NCBI RefSeq assembly: GCF_030463535.1 | Contig: NC_132879.1 | Span: 43,944,970-44,008,969 of the forward strand | Source of the DNA: Salminus brasiliensis | Taxonomy: Eukaryota > Chordata > Actinopteri > Characiformes > Bryconidae | Direction of reading: 5' to 3' | DNA length: 64,000 nt | In this document: piece by piece, positions 12,601 through 22,240 of the stretch | How positions within the stretch are numbered: the stretch's first letter is position 1 | Layout of the letters: the number at the start of each line of letters is the position of its first letter | Program-made: the position numbers and the translations under genes | The notes under the pieces: model-generated | Database searches by the model: none | What the model was told of the DNA's origin: nothing | What the model saw: the letters and a program-made list of their open reading frames with translations, nothing else

Positions 12601-12871
12601 TGTGCTGCTTTGACAGCAAAGGAGGTTTTATTTCCTGCGCATAAGGAAATAACACTCCGTTCGCTGAACAGCTGTGTTGTTACAGGCACAGACAGCCAAG
12701 TTTCAACCCAAAGCTGTTTTCCTGTTCTTTGTCTGCCTCCTTGATTTGTGTCTGCAACACCTCTCCCTCTCTTACTCTCTACCGCTCACAATCTCTCCTA
12801 TCCTTTTTCAGGAAGTTCATCAGAAGAACTCAAGCCGAGGGAACACTGGGGGAAGGAACTTCAGAATGTAA
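497..12871 (+). CDS. igf1: Insulin-like growth factor I precursor, 5'-partial (4 exons)
   Basis: Secreted growth factor that signals through the IGF-1 receptor and mediates growth-hormone action. Coding exons are 497-656, 11085-11266, 11884-11919 and 12812-12871; all junctions are GT-AG and the joined frame is open for 145 residues. In order it holds a signal peptide core (CTMRC start, leucine-rich, ending VVQA), B domain from [11 protein letters not shown] domain [14 protein letters not shown] domain [15 protein letters not shown]..., D domain and an E peptide ending GGRNFRM. All six insulin-fold cysteines are present. The first signal-peptide residues come from an exon outside the window. 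The third exon here is a 36-bp in-frame cassette ([12 protein letters not shown]), so skipping it gives the 35-residue Ea-1 E peptide and including it gives the 47-residue Ea-2 form. Identity is certain from the mature peptide. Confidence 0.97.
990..1340. repeat. Diverged dispersed repeat (AGAACC/GGTTCT type)
   Basis: Many GGTTCTT, AAGAACC and GAACCCTTTTGGTGATATAT segments, similar to the stretch at 29170-29450 and a short piece at 48240-48285. The family was not identified. Confidence 0.4.
2449..2870 (-). repeat. LINE 3'-end fragment, diverged
   Basis: The minus strand codes [21 protein letters not shown] followed by [15 protein letters not shown]. This is the C-terminal tail of a non-LTR retrotransposon polyprotein, also seen in the better copy at 27763-28295. 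The 3' end at 2449 has the tail GCTAAATGCTGTAAATG on the minus strand. It is 5'-truncated and partly frame-shifted. Confidence 0.7.
3619..3725. repeat. Perfect 50-bp inverted repeat (hairpin)
   Basis: Arms 3619-3668 and 3676-3725 are exact reverse complements over all 50 bases and are separated by a 7-base loop (TTGAAAC). It lies inside igf1 intron 2. It could be a foldback transposon, a small-RNA hairpin or a recent inverted duplication. No duplication of flanking bases was recognised. Confidence 0.95.
4958..5500. repeat. 50-bp tandem repeat in a larger duplicated unit
   Basis: Units of about 50 bp share the core GGACCAATCACAGTCAGGGG. About two and a half lie at 4958-5085 and four and a half at 5193-5420. 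Each block is followed by a related segment, GCACTGTGAGAATCTG at 5088 and GCGCTGTGAGAATCTG at 5426, which runs on to GTACTAAATTT. The whole block-plus-tail is thus duplicated. Confidence 0.85.
5518..5655 (+). repeat. DNA transposon fragment, 3' half
   Basis: CTCTTTATACCCCTCTAGC and ACCTTAAAGTAGCTGAATTC match the right half of the inverted-repeat element at 62150-62636. The left half and both termini are missing. Confidence 0.5.
6691..6726. repeat. GA microsatellite
   Basis: Imperfect GA/GAAA run in igf1 intron 2. Confidence 0.9.
11085..11266 (+). CDS. igf1: igf1 exon 3 (C, A and D domains, start of E)
   Basis: 182 bp between acceptor CCAACAG and donor GTGAGC. It codes SKPTGYG through the A-domain cysteines to TPK. 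Reading past the donor gives only VSFIS and a stop, so no long E-domain extension is possible here. A run of 16 C precedes the acceptor. Confidence 0.96.
11267..11883 (+). other. igf1 intron 3
   Basis: Short intron between the A/D-domain exon and the 36-bp E cassette. It ends in a pyrimidine-rich tract (ACTTTCTTCTTCTGCAG). Nothing else is recognisable in it. Confidence 0.8.
11884..11919 (+). CDS. igf1: igf1 exon 4, E-domain cassette
   Basis: 36-bp in-frame micro-exon coding [12 protein letters not shown], flanked by TTCTGCAG and GTAGGC. Its symmetric phase (0,0) allows inclusion or skipping without changing the frame. This matches the 12-residue insert that separates Ea-2 from Ea-1 in fish. 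Confidence 0.9.
11920..12811 (+). other. igf1 intron 4
   Basis: Intron before the terminal exon. It contains a POU-like AT-rich octamer motif (ATTATGCATATTAAT) at 12563-12577 and ends in a long pyrimidine tract. No repeat or gene was seen. Confidence 0.75.
12812..12871 (+). CDS. igf1: igf1 exon 5, E-peptide C terminus and stop
   Basis: Begins after acceptor CTTTTTCAG and codes [19 protein letters not shown] then TAA at 12869-12871. This terminal peptide is typical of fish Ea-type IGF-1. Confidence 0.96.
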   Translation, partial: EVHQKNSSRGNTGGRNFRM

Positions 12872-13510
12872 AGGGGGCGGCAACGGGAATGGCAGAGAAA
12901 GACAAGTGGAACTAATGGACATAGCAAAGCAGAGATGAGAGCAAGAGTGTGGCTTACCTGGCCATCCAGGAGAATGGGTCACTCCAACAGCAAAAAAAAA
13001 AACAAACAAACAAAAAAAAAGGATAAGCTCTATGTACCAAAACAAAATCTCCTGTGACTAAAGAGCAAATTTGACTATTTTATACATTGCATCATTCCAT
13101 ACTGGGGAGGGACAACCAAGTAATCTGTTGAAACAAAAGTAGCTGCTAATTAGCTGTTAAAAAGTTAAATAGCTGTTCTGAAACGTCTGTTGTGAACTGT
13201 TACATGTCATGGTTGTGGGTAACTTCTAACAAGAGAGCTGCTGGATAGTTTGACCAAATTGGTTTAATGGTACCACTTTGTGACCATCTGATCACAGGAT
13301 GGCCACTGGGTTTGAGCCAGTGGGTCACTGGGGGAGAGGTGAAAGCTTTCTGGGCAAAGGTTTTGCAGAACATTTTCCATGAAGGTCTCTCTGTCTCACA
13401 CACAGAAGCCTTCTCAACTTACTTCCTGTGTAAAAGGCATTTCAGCCAGAACCATTTCTGATCAAGCTTGTCGCCCATTACTCCTTTAATAAAGTGATTC
13501 TGTCTGTGTA
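12872..13510 (+). other. igf1 3' UTR (probable first 3' end)
   Basis: Sequence after the stop codon up to an AATAAA at 13488-13493 followed by a GT-rich stretch. An A-rich tract occurs near 12991-13020. IGF-1 mRNAs commonly use several distant poly(A) sites, so longer 3' UTRs are possible. Confidence 0.5.
13488..13493 (+). terminator. Candidate igf1 poly(A) signal
   Basis: AATAAA about 620 bases after the igf1 stop, followed by the GT-rich GTGATTCTGTCTGTG. It is the first canonical hexamer after the stop. Use is inferred. Confidence 0.5.
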
Positions 13511-13904
13511 AGCCATTAAGATTACTAGATTAATGATGAATACCTTTGGCTTAAGCAAGCCACAGCTTGACCAGAATCACTGGATAACAGTCTAAACAGT
13601 ATATTGTTGATACAGATGGTACGCTCGCTGGACACATAGCCTGGCTATGGACTATAGCCACTTCATTTATCTTATTAGCTTAAAAAAGAATTATTATTTG
13701 TTTTGCTAAAAGATGCATCAGACTGCACGAATGAAACAAACATGGACAGTTTGACAGACGTTTATGCTAAAGTAACCACATACATTAGAGAAAGAAAAAG
13801 ATAAGAATATACCATTGTGCAAGAGTATTTCCATTAAAGGCTTTCAGGATTGTACAGTAGGGTGCAAACTTGTACTTTATACTTGTGTAAGTATAAAAAA
13901 CTGT

Positions 13905-14050
13905 AAGTATACAGCAGTTGGTTTAGCATAGTGTGTAACATTGATCTTCCCTACGGCAGACTGGGGTTCAATTCCCCGGCCAGCCAAGCACACCACACTA
14001 CACCAATAAGAGTCCTCAGGCAAGACTCCCAAAGTAGTTCTGAATAAGAG
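13905..14050 (+). repeat. tRNA-derived SINE-like element
   Basis: A tRNA-like head has an A-box-like TGGTTTAGCAT at 13919 and a B box GGTTCAATTCC at 13965-13975. The tail is CCAATAAGAGTCCTCAGGCAAG. A relative in opposite orientation is at 20648-20771. The head is diverged and cannot fold as a real tRNA. Confidence 0.65.
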
Positions 14051-16789
14051 TCAGTCAAATGCCATCATGCAAATGTAGGTATATGACCAGTTCCCACAAG
14101 AGCATTACTACACCCTGCTCCATAAACAGCTCTGTTCCTGATGTACTGGCTAACACGTAAATCAGTATACAGGCTTGTTCCATTTGTTGGGATGAACCAG
14201 GCTGCACAGGAGGACCTTCCAAACATGGACTCTGTTTAGCCGCAGTCAGAGATTTTTTACAAGTACAACGGACTTCACCGAGGAACTGGGAATGCAGCAT
14301 AGACGTTTGCACAGCCTCTGCTTTGCGATTCCTCTCCTTCACCTGAGATCACCTCTCATTGATCGCACTGTCCTCTCTGTAACTGTGTAATCAACCAATA
14401 TTCCTATTTATGTTAACCATCACATTCTTTTTTCCTGTCATTATACATGATGGCATCATATAACAGAACCATATAACAACTCTGCCCACTGTATAATGGT
14501 GCTATTTTGTAGTAACTTGCAAGGGTTTGGCTAAAAGCAGAACTCGGGAGAGGGAAGGGAAGGGGGGGGGGTGTTGGGAGTTTAAACTGAAGGTTGATGG
14601 GCATCCCTTTTGCACAGCCTTGTGGCCACCATCATGTTCTTTTTTTATTTTTAAAGTATTTCAATTAGGTAGTTGTGTACACAAGACATGTACTTGTGTG
14701 AGACTTGTGAATGCATGGGGAGAAAAAAAAATTGTGATCCAAAGTTGTTTTCTACCATTTTAAATTATTTTTGTCTCAGTAAAGATCCCTATGTCAAATA
14801 ATATGCCAAATAACTTGACAGAAAACACTGTGAACTATGAGCTTCCAGTACTATCAATGTTTTAAGCATCCAAGTGTAGCTTTTCCTGGATTTCATAAGC
14901 AATTTTGGCACTGACTTTCACAAAACATGACGTATTGGCATTGAGAGCAGAAATGGTGCAAGACTATCCTCGTTGTAGATAAGCATAAGACACTGAGAGT
15001 TTCTTTTCACCACTTCATCCTTTGGAATCAATTTCTAGCTAACCATGAAGCTATATTAGCTGACCAGCTGACCTGGGTCTACTTGACAAAAGTGATTCCT
15101 GGCACCATGCAAAATCATTTAGAAGCATTTTCAACTTTTCCTTTATATAACTATATTCAATTACCTGTGAACTTTTATGGCATTAGCACTGTCATATTAC
15201 AAACTGGCATGGAAAAAAAATACGCTTAACAACAGAATTCTTGTTTTCAGTAATATATAAATATTCTTAACATCATCACAAACCCCAGGCAATTTTAACA
15301 GGGAATCATTTCTTCAATGTGCTATTTTATTATGTAAACTACATTCAGCTACTATTCCACATAACAATTTTAATCCTTTTACAGTAGGTTACAATAAAGA
15401 ACTGCAATAAATTTTAAACAAAAACATTTACAGATATTTATGCAGCATGTAGAATATCCAGAACTGACTGAAAAAAATCAAGAGGACCATTTGCCTATTT
15501 ATTTTGTTTGGTATTTTTATCTTCTTTTTCAGTTTGCATAAAAATGCATTGTCATGTCAGCTAGCAAATGAAAAAAAGGTTTAAATAGATATAGAATGTA
15601 CAAAAAGCTCCATTCAGACAGAATGTCCATATCTTACATGTACATACAAGCATGAAGAATTGTCTGGGGTTACATAGCCAAAGACGCTATGCAGCAAAAT
15701 ACAAGCTGCTCACTATGATACCAAAGATTTTGACTATCTGGGAGTGGCATAATGTGTCTAATAATCCCAATGGCTACAAAATGTGTTTTATTTTTACTTT
15801 GGGTGAAATTTTGGTACTTGTTCAGCCACAATAAACCTGTACTGTAGGTGGAATAAGATCAGTTTATTCCCCCAAGTTTTCTGGCTACAGTGGAACATGT
15901 TCCACTAAAAACCAATAACCCACAACATTGACACTTCTGGCACATAAGAGAATTTCAGAGCTCTCATTGATGGTGATGGTGCTTCAAACATGTATACTCT
16001 TGTCAGTTGTCAACACTTTTCACATAAAAGGAGTAGTTTTAGACACAGAAACACAAAAACGGAACAGCAATATGAAAAACTTATTTCAGATTTGATTGGT
16101 CATGATATGTAGGTTCTGGGGATTAGACCTTTTATCATTTAGAATCTTGTTTTTTTATATTATTGTGAGGCTTCCATGACTGGTGCTCTGTTTCCTTCTG
16201 AAGACAATATGGAACTGACAGATTGTTCACCATTCCTGCTGAATAAACCACTTGTCGATATTCAAAAGTGCCAATGAGTGAATTATTGTGAGAAGAGTAA
16301 TTTGGCTGGAAGTTGGGTGTTTAGTCCTGATCCTGGGAATCTACCATCCTGATCAAAGATCAGATGAAGGTACCAAAGATCTTTGGAGACATATGTATAT
16401 TAGAGTGTGATGTGTTGGATCTGGACTCCCCAAAGTGGTACATTTCCAAGATCATGATTGTAGAGTTGTGGTTCTCACTTTGCCCTGAAAGGAGAAAACA
16501 AAACAAAAAACAACCTAACAAAAACAAAACAAAACAAAACACAGATCTAGTTTATGAATACAATCCAACTGTTTACATTTTAGCCAGATATGTCACATTT
16601 ATTTGATTGCGGTCTGAATGTGAATACTGTTTGGTCTGTGATTACTGTTTTCATTAAAACCAAACTAAATGTACTGATTGTACATTACTATTTAGTAGAT
16701 TTTAGTTGCTTTGCTAGTGATGAGTGTAGTGATGATGTGGCACCTCATAGGTTTATTATGACCTATATTAGTTTAAATTGACAAGTAGA

Positions 16790-17810
16790 CCTCATTGTCT
16801 TTATATAACACCTTTCATATAGTCAAACAACCTCAAAGCACTTAAAAAACACACATTAAAAACCTAGTAAAGTCAGATGATACAGTCCAACATGGACACA
16901 TATTGTCTAGTCTAGTGGTTTAAAATGAACACATGAGATGCTGTTTTTATGGCTACTTTCCTTAAGGTTGGTGCAAATTATGAAAGAACCTCCCTTCCTC
17001 TATTCTACCTGCTTTACTGTTTTCTTGCAACAATTTTTGGCCCCTATGCTGCTTCACTCCCACTGCTCCACCTGGGCTTTTATTTCCTATTATTTGTATT
17101 AAAAGTAGTTTCTCTCTCTCTCTCTCTCTCTCCATGATTACTCCAGTCCTTATAAAACATGTGTTCAACAAGGTATTAGCCTCTCATATACAGATGCATT
17201 CGTCTAACAATGGGCTGTATGAGCCCATTCAGTCAGGTTAAAAAAAAAAAAAAAAAAAAGAATCTAGAGTTACACCCAGCTTCTGTACTTCTGATTTTAA
17301 ATAAGGCACCAAGGGCCTAATCTCTTATTGATCCATTTCGTTGATCATATTTTTCATATTTTCTTTAGTAGCAAATATCAGGATCTCGGTTTTGTCTTGA
17401 TAAAAGCTCTAGATAAATTTTGTGACATCCACAGAGAAATCTGACCAATTTCTTATATGCAAGCCTGTCCAAATCTGAACTTTCAGAGGAAACAGAAATA
17501 TATAACGGTCATCAGCATAGAAAATTCCCTGGTGAAAGCATATCACTGAGAAAAGCAGTTGGCTTAAAATGGAACCATGAAAGTTCATAAATGTGAGATT
17601 TTCCAGTGCAACAAGACGTTTACATGGTAAAATAGGATTTAAACCATTTGAAGATTCCTTCATCTTTACTACATGACAAAGTAATTCTAATGGCATGCGC
17701 CACCAACGCAAATAAATCGGGGAGAAGGTTTGCTGTGTAGAAAGCTGCACATTCTGCATCTCAGAGAAATGTTGCAGTGACAGGTCAAAGCTCTTGTAGG
17801 CGGTCAGCAC
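16790..17810 (-). repeat. Decayed LINE with reverse transcriptase remnants
   Basis: On the minus strand one frame reads HGSILSQLLFSV and then FYADD, resembling the conserved GS-LGPLLF and YADD motifs of non-LTR reverse transcriptases. At 17398-17368 another frame gives DKTEILIFAT, the motif that follows them. The frame is broken and sequence is missing between motifs. A tail at 16790-16860 resembles fish LINE 3' ends. This is a non-functional fragment. Confidence 0.6.
17109..17132. repeat. TC microsatellite
   Basis: A run of about 12 TC units in the igf1-pmch spacer. Confidence 0.9.
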
Positions 17811-20647
17811 TTTCTAATGGATATATTGTGGAACAATCAAGCCTTTTTAACAGATAAATTGGCCACCTGGCTCTGTTTCAATACAAATAATGGTTCATAA
17901 ATGTGGGGCAGGCGGCTGGCAGGCGGCTGGCAGGCAACTGGTCCAGCTATTCTGACTCTTCTTTCATCAATCTTCTCTTCTGACTAATACAGAATCAGTT
18001 ATTAGCACCAATTAGACAAATTACAGCCTGAAAAGGGAATAGGAATTCAGGATTAGGAGATTTGGAGTCAACAGAAACCATAAGAGAGCATAACACAGTA
18101 TTGGAAAGGCAAGTGTTCATCGCATTCATCTGCCTTCATCTTGGTTACACTATCCCACATCATAATTACTCAATCAGTCACATGAAGAAAATGTTTCCAA
18201 GCCACTCTGTGTGAACTTGTAACTCTGTTCCTAGAAGGCACAATGATAAAAACCATGCACACTATCCACACACATAGTTCACAAAACATACTGTTCCCAA
18301 ACCTCATTCCCAGCAAAACTGCGAGTGACACTTCACCACTTTGACTTATAATTTATCAGATTGGTCATTCATTGTTGAAATGTAGCCACGACAATTAAAA
18401 ACAGATCTGAGCAAAACAGTGTCAAGTCTGCTTCTCAAATACAAGAGACGAAGGACTCAAGTATCAGCCTACTGTGCTCTGTCCAGAAGCAGTCTAAGGT
18501 AGCTCTCTGAGTGCCGAGTGCATCTGAGGACACTGTTCCTGGATCTAACCCTGAAACTGAAGCTCCATGCCTCTACTACTTACATGCACTATTGTCTTTT
18601 AAATGACCTTGTGGTCTATTTCAGTGCTCTCTCACATTTCCTAGCCTTGCCCACAGTCATTTTGGGGGAGGAGGGGGGTGGGATTAGTGTTACATGGATA
18701 AAGTCATATTTCCATTGCTAATGAATGCCCAGGATCAGTTATGACCCCAGGAAGGGTGACTTGCACTTGTGCTGTGCTTAGAAATTCTAATTGAAAGTAC
18801 AAATGGATTTGGATCAATGATGGTCATGTGAAATGGAGACATATGTTAAATGACTTGCAATCAAGAGTTTAGACACTTTCTACAATATAATTGCTTGTTT
18901 TGCCAAGCCCATCAGTGGTTCAAATGCTTCGATGTTTCCCTTGACTCACTTCAAATTAGCAAGGGCGGCATCAATACAATTCACACTGTGGTCTCCACAA
19001 GATTCAGTCCAATTAATACACACAGAAAAGTATCTCATAGCACAATCAGATATTAAACACAAGCAGTATGGTAATATTCACACCCCATTCCCCTCCCTCG
19101 TTCCCTCTTTCCCTGAGCAGTGGAAATTCACTGAGTGCTGATTGTGGCAAGAGCGTGTTGGCTCAGCTGCGAGCTTTAAGAACCCATGATGTCAGACCCA
19201 TATTTTCCTTGGAGAGCATCTCATCAGCTGCATTGTTCCTGGAAACCATGGTCTGCACTCTGGACAACAAAAGAAGCCAACCCCATCCCAGTCCTCTGGT
19301 CTTGTTCAAGCACCCAACAGCCCCCTCAGCACAGACCCCAGTCCTCTAGAACACCACTAAACAGCATGAAGTGAAGATCATGGACTCCTATTCTAGTTGT
19401 TCACAGCCATTTAATTACAGTTGGAGAGGACATCATGTTCTTGCAAGCTCTTACCTTGGCATTATATCATAAGTCACTATAGTTATGATCCAGGTTTTGG
19501 AAAGAAATGTATATTTACAAAATGGATTACATTTCCACAAGAAAGGGCTGCGATGATAACAGCAACCCTATGATAATGATACGATATAACTGTCTTGGGC
19601 ACGTTTCGATCTTAATGGCGCTTATTACTGTTGTGCTTTATAAATATATGTGCCCTTAAAAAAAGGTTGCTTCAGTAAAAGCAATGGTCATGACAACTCA
19701 AAGGACCAAAAGGGTTCCACTATTCTTTTTAGTACTATATACCCATTATTGTACTGAATAAGGATAATACAAATACACCAGTTATCTAATTCAGACGGCT
19801 CTTCTGCTGCCAACATACAACAGAAGGCCAACAAAAGCATCAGCATTAGGCTTCTACACAGCGAGATCATGAACATAAAACTTTAGTCAATAACCCTTCG
19901 AGACAACATCAATTAACTGTATTTTACCCCATTTGTACAGACACTTTGGCCTACTACAAGGGAATTTGAGCATTTTTAAATTTCACCTATGTTTGTAGTT
20001 GTGCTTTTTGGCTCTGCAAACGCTCCTGCTCTGTTGACTGGCCCATTGTGGAGTGACTTCAAACAACATGTCTAATCTCATAGTCTGTCTTTTTTTAATA
20101 TTGCCAATTCAGCAGTTGCGTGCAATGTAATTTCAGCCTCAGCAAGAAACCACTCAAGACAGTTCTCTCCTTTTCCATTCCTGAACATTTTGATTGCCTT
20201 GTAATTGTGGAATTGTGGATCCTCCTTCGGCAAACTTGGCATTGGACCATGAAATCTAGGCCAAAATCATGACACTGAGTAGTAATAAGTCCACTGTAAT
20301 TCTGATGTCATTGCGTATATTGTGTCACATCAGGCAATTCCCATTCAAAATACTAAGAGGACAGAAATGGATTTCCATCAGTGCAATGCTTAAGTTACAG
20401 GATGTCTGTTACTTTGGTTCACGCAGTAAGAGGATACGTTTGCTGAGAAGGGGATGGAAGGGAAAGGAAAATTCAGACTGCCAAAACACCTAGAACTAAA
20501 TAGTAGAAAGTACTAAATCCATCATAATGATCTGTGAGAGATTCAGCACCACTGACAGAAATTTCAGATGACCAACCTTTGTTGGCAAGAAAAAAAAAAG
20601 ATTTCACAAAGTGACTTACATTTGAGTCATGTACATAGGTAGGCGAA

Positions 20648-20771
20648 TGTAGCATTAGAAGTCTTGTCCAAGGACTCTTACTGGTATAGCATGATGTGCT
20701 TGCCCAGCTTGGGATTCAAAACCTAGTATGCCTCAAGGAGGGAGGTGTTAACCACTACACTAACCAATAAG
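20648..20771 (-). repeat. tRNA-derived SINE-like element
   Basis: Read on the minus strand it begins TTATTGGTTAGTGTAGTGG, has a degraded B box (GGTTTTGAATCC) and ends in CCAGTAAGAGTCCTTGGAC. The order and tail match the SINE at 13905-14050. Confidence 0.6.
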
Positions 20772-21897
20772 TGACCTAGCTCTTTGTTGTTAACAACTTG
20801 ACCAAAGGTGATTTCAGTAAGGTTTTTTATGTGTAGATATCAATATTAAGCATTTATGCAAGGGGGAAAAAATTGATGTTTCAGTGGGAGAGTGAGAGAC
20901 GTCAGAGAGGAGAGTGGCAACAGAGAAAGCAAGGTTAGAATAACAGAGTGCTTCAAACTCAGTTGTACCGCTCCTGGAACACTGAGGTCTCCGTAGGCCA
21001 GTTTAGTCCTTCAGTAGAGGCCCTCTCCCTCCAACGAAAATACTCACAAAATAAAGGCAGAGTGGTCCAAGTAAAATCACTTCAGCTGAGTTCAATAACT
21101 ATTATTCATGTCCCATTTCTTTTTCCCTGTGCAACAGCTTCATTGATATTAATAAGGAAAAGGCTTGTGCTTTCCTAAGAACTGAAGAGAAGCCTGGGAG
21201 AGTTGAGCGGACTTCTGTTTCCATACTGAATCATCTAAAAGATCAACACTTGTCTCTGTAAATGACATTGCAATCCACATTTAACTGTATGTCGAATACC
21301 GTGGACGGTCTTGGGTCTTTTTAAATTTAGCCCCTACGACAGGTAGCAGTAGATTCAGGTTCAGAAACATGAACAGCATCATCCTTTCCCACTTGCAGGT
21401 CAAAGTGCAATCCATCATAAAATTACAGGTCACTCAGCTATGGCTTAGCCTAAGAGGATATTACCTGATACAATAAAAAGAAAATTTGTTGGTTTAATGG
21501 TTCATGATGTCTTGCTGTCTCTCATTCCACTCACAGTATGTGTTGTCACTACATTTTCTATTACTCCTTCAACTCTTTATATAAAATGTGACATCAGTGC
21601 AGGTCCTATTGACCTAACCTGTAAGGTTGGAGAACTAAGATGTTGTTTTGACGTATAAACATTTATAATCCAGCCATTCAACAGTGTATTTTCAAAACAC
21701 ACAAAAAACAAAATAAATAAATAAATACAAAACACTCAAAAATATAATCTCTCATAATATGACCTGCACAACAGCACCATATGATGGCTTTCTTAGCTTT
21801 CCAGAAATAGAAGAAAGGAAATGGAGGAAGCAATATCGTCACCATCCTCCAACAAATGGAGGACCATAATGATCTACAGCTCATCTCTCAGTTTTAC

Positions 21898-21905
21898 TAT
21901 AAAAG
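21898..21905 (+). promoter_or_regulatory. pmch TATA box
   Basis: TATAAAAG 90 bases before the pmch start codon. Transcription would begin near 21930, giving a short 5' UTR of about 65 bases. The position excludes the longer open frame that starts at 21821. Confidence 0.75.
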
Positions 21906-21994
21906 ATGCTGCTGGAGGCTTGAGAAGACAGTTGCCTCAGGTGACAGCAAGTTCAGCGCAACTTCTACGACCACACCAGCAGCGTCCTGACACC

Positions 21995-22240
21995 ATGATC
22001 AACTCATCTTCACTCATTTTGGCCCTGGCACTTTTAATCAAGTGTACCATTCATTCAGCGACCTTGGCTTTGCCTGCAGGTAGAATGGACGAAGACAGAT
22101 TCAGCCAAGACAGTTTGAGTTCAGTGCTAGGCGATGACTTCTTGAATGCAGTGGGAAATGGCGCTCCCTCGGGAAGATTCCCACTTATAGAGGGAAGACT
22201 GGCTGATGAAGATGGGACAAAGAGGATCTTCATTCTTTCA
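21995..22240 (+). CDS. pmch: pmch exon 1
   Basis: Codes the signal peptide and N-terminal spacer, 82 codons, ending in phase 0 at donor GTAAGT. Confidence 0.93.

Larger units (their letters stand above)
13511..21897. other. Spacer between igf1 and pmch
   Basis: About 8.4 kb without a gene that I can support. It contains a tRNA-derived SINE at 13905-14050, a decayed LINE with reverse transcriptase remnants at 16790-17810 on the minus strand, a TC repeat at 17109-17132, a poly(A) run at 17239-17259, a short GC-rich tandem at 17905-17940 and a second SINE at 20648-20771 on the minus strand. The remainder shows only short unrelated open frames. Its upstream part may belong to longer igf1 3' UTRs, and its last few hundred bases to the pmch promoter. 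Confidence 0.7.

Noticed and set aside
13905..14050. A tRNA gene
   Set aside because: A and B box-like motifs are present, but the arms do not pair as a tRNA and a related copy with the same tail exists at 20648-20771. It is a SINE.
21821..21994. Longer pmch start at 21821
   Set aside because: It lies upstream of the TATA box at 21898 and would bury the signal peptide. The ATG at 21995 gives a proper N-terminal signal.
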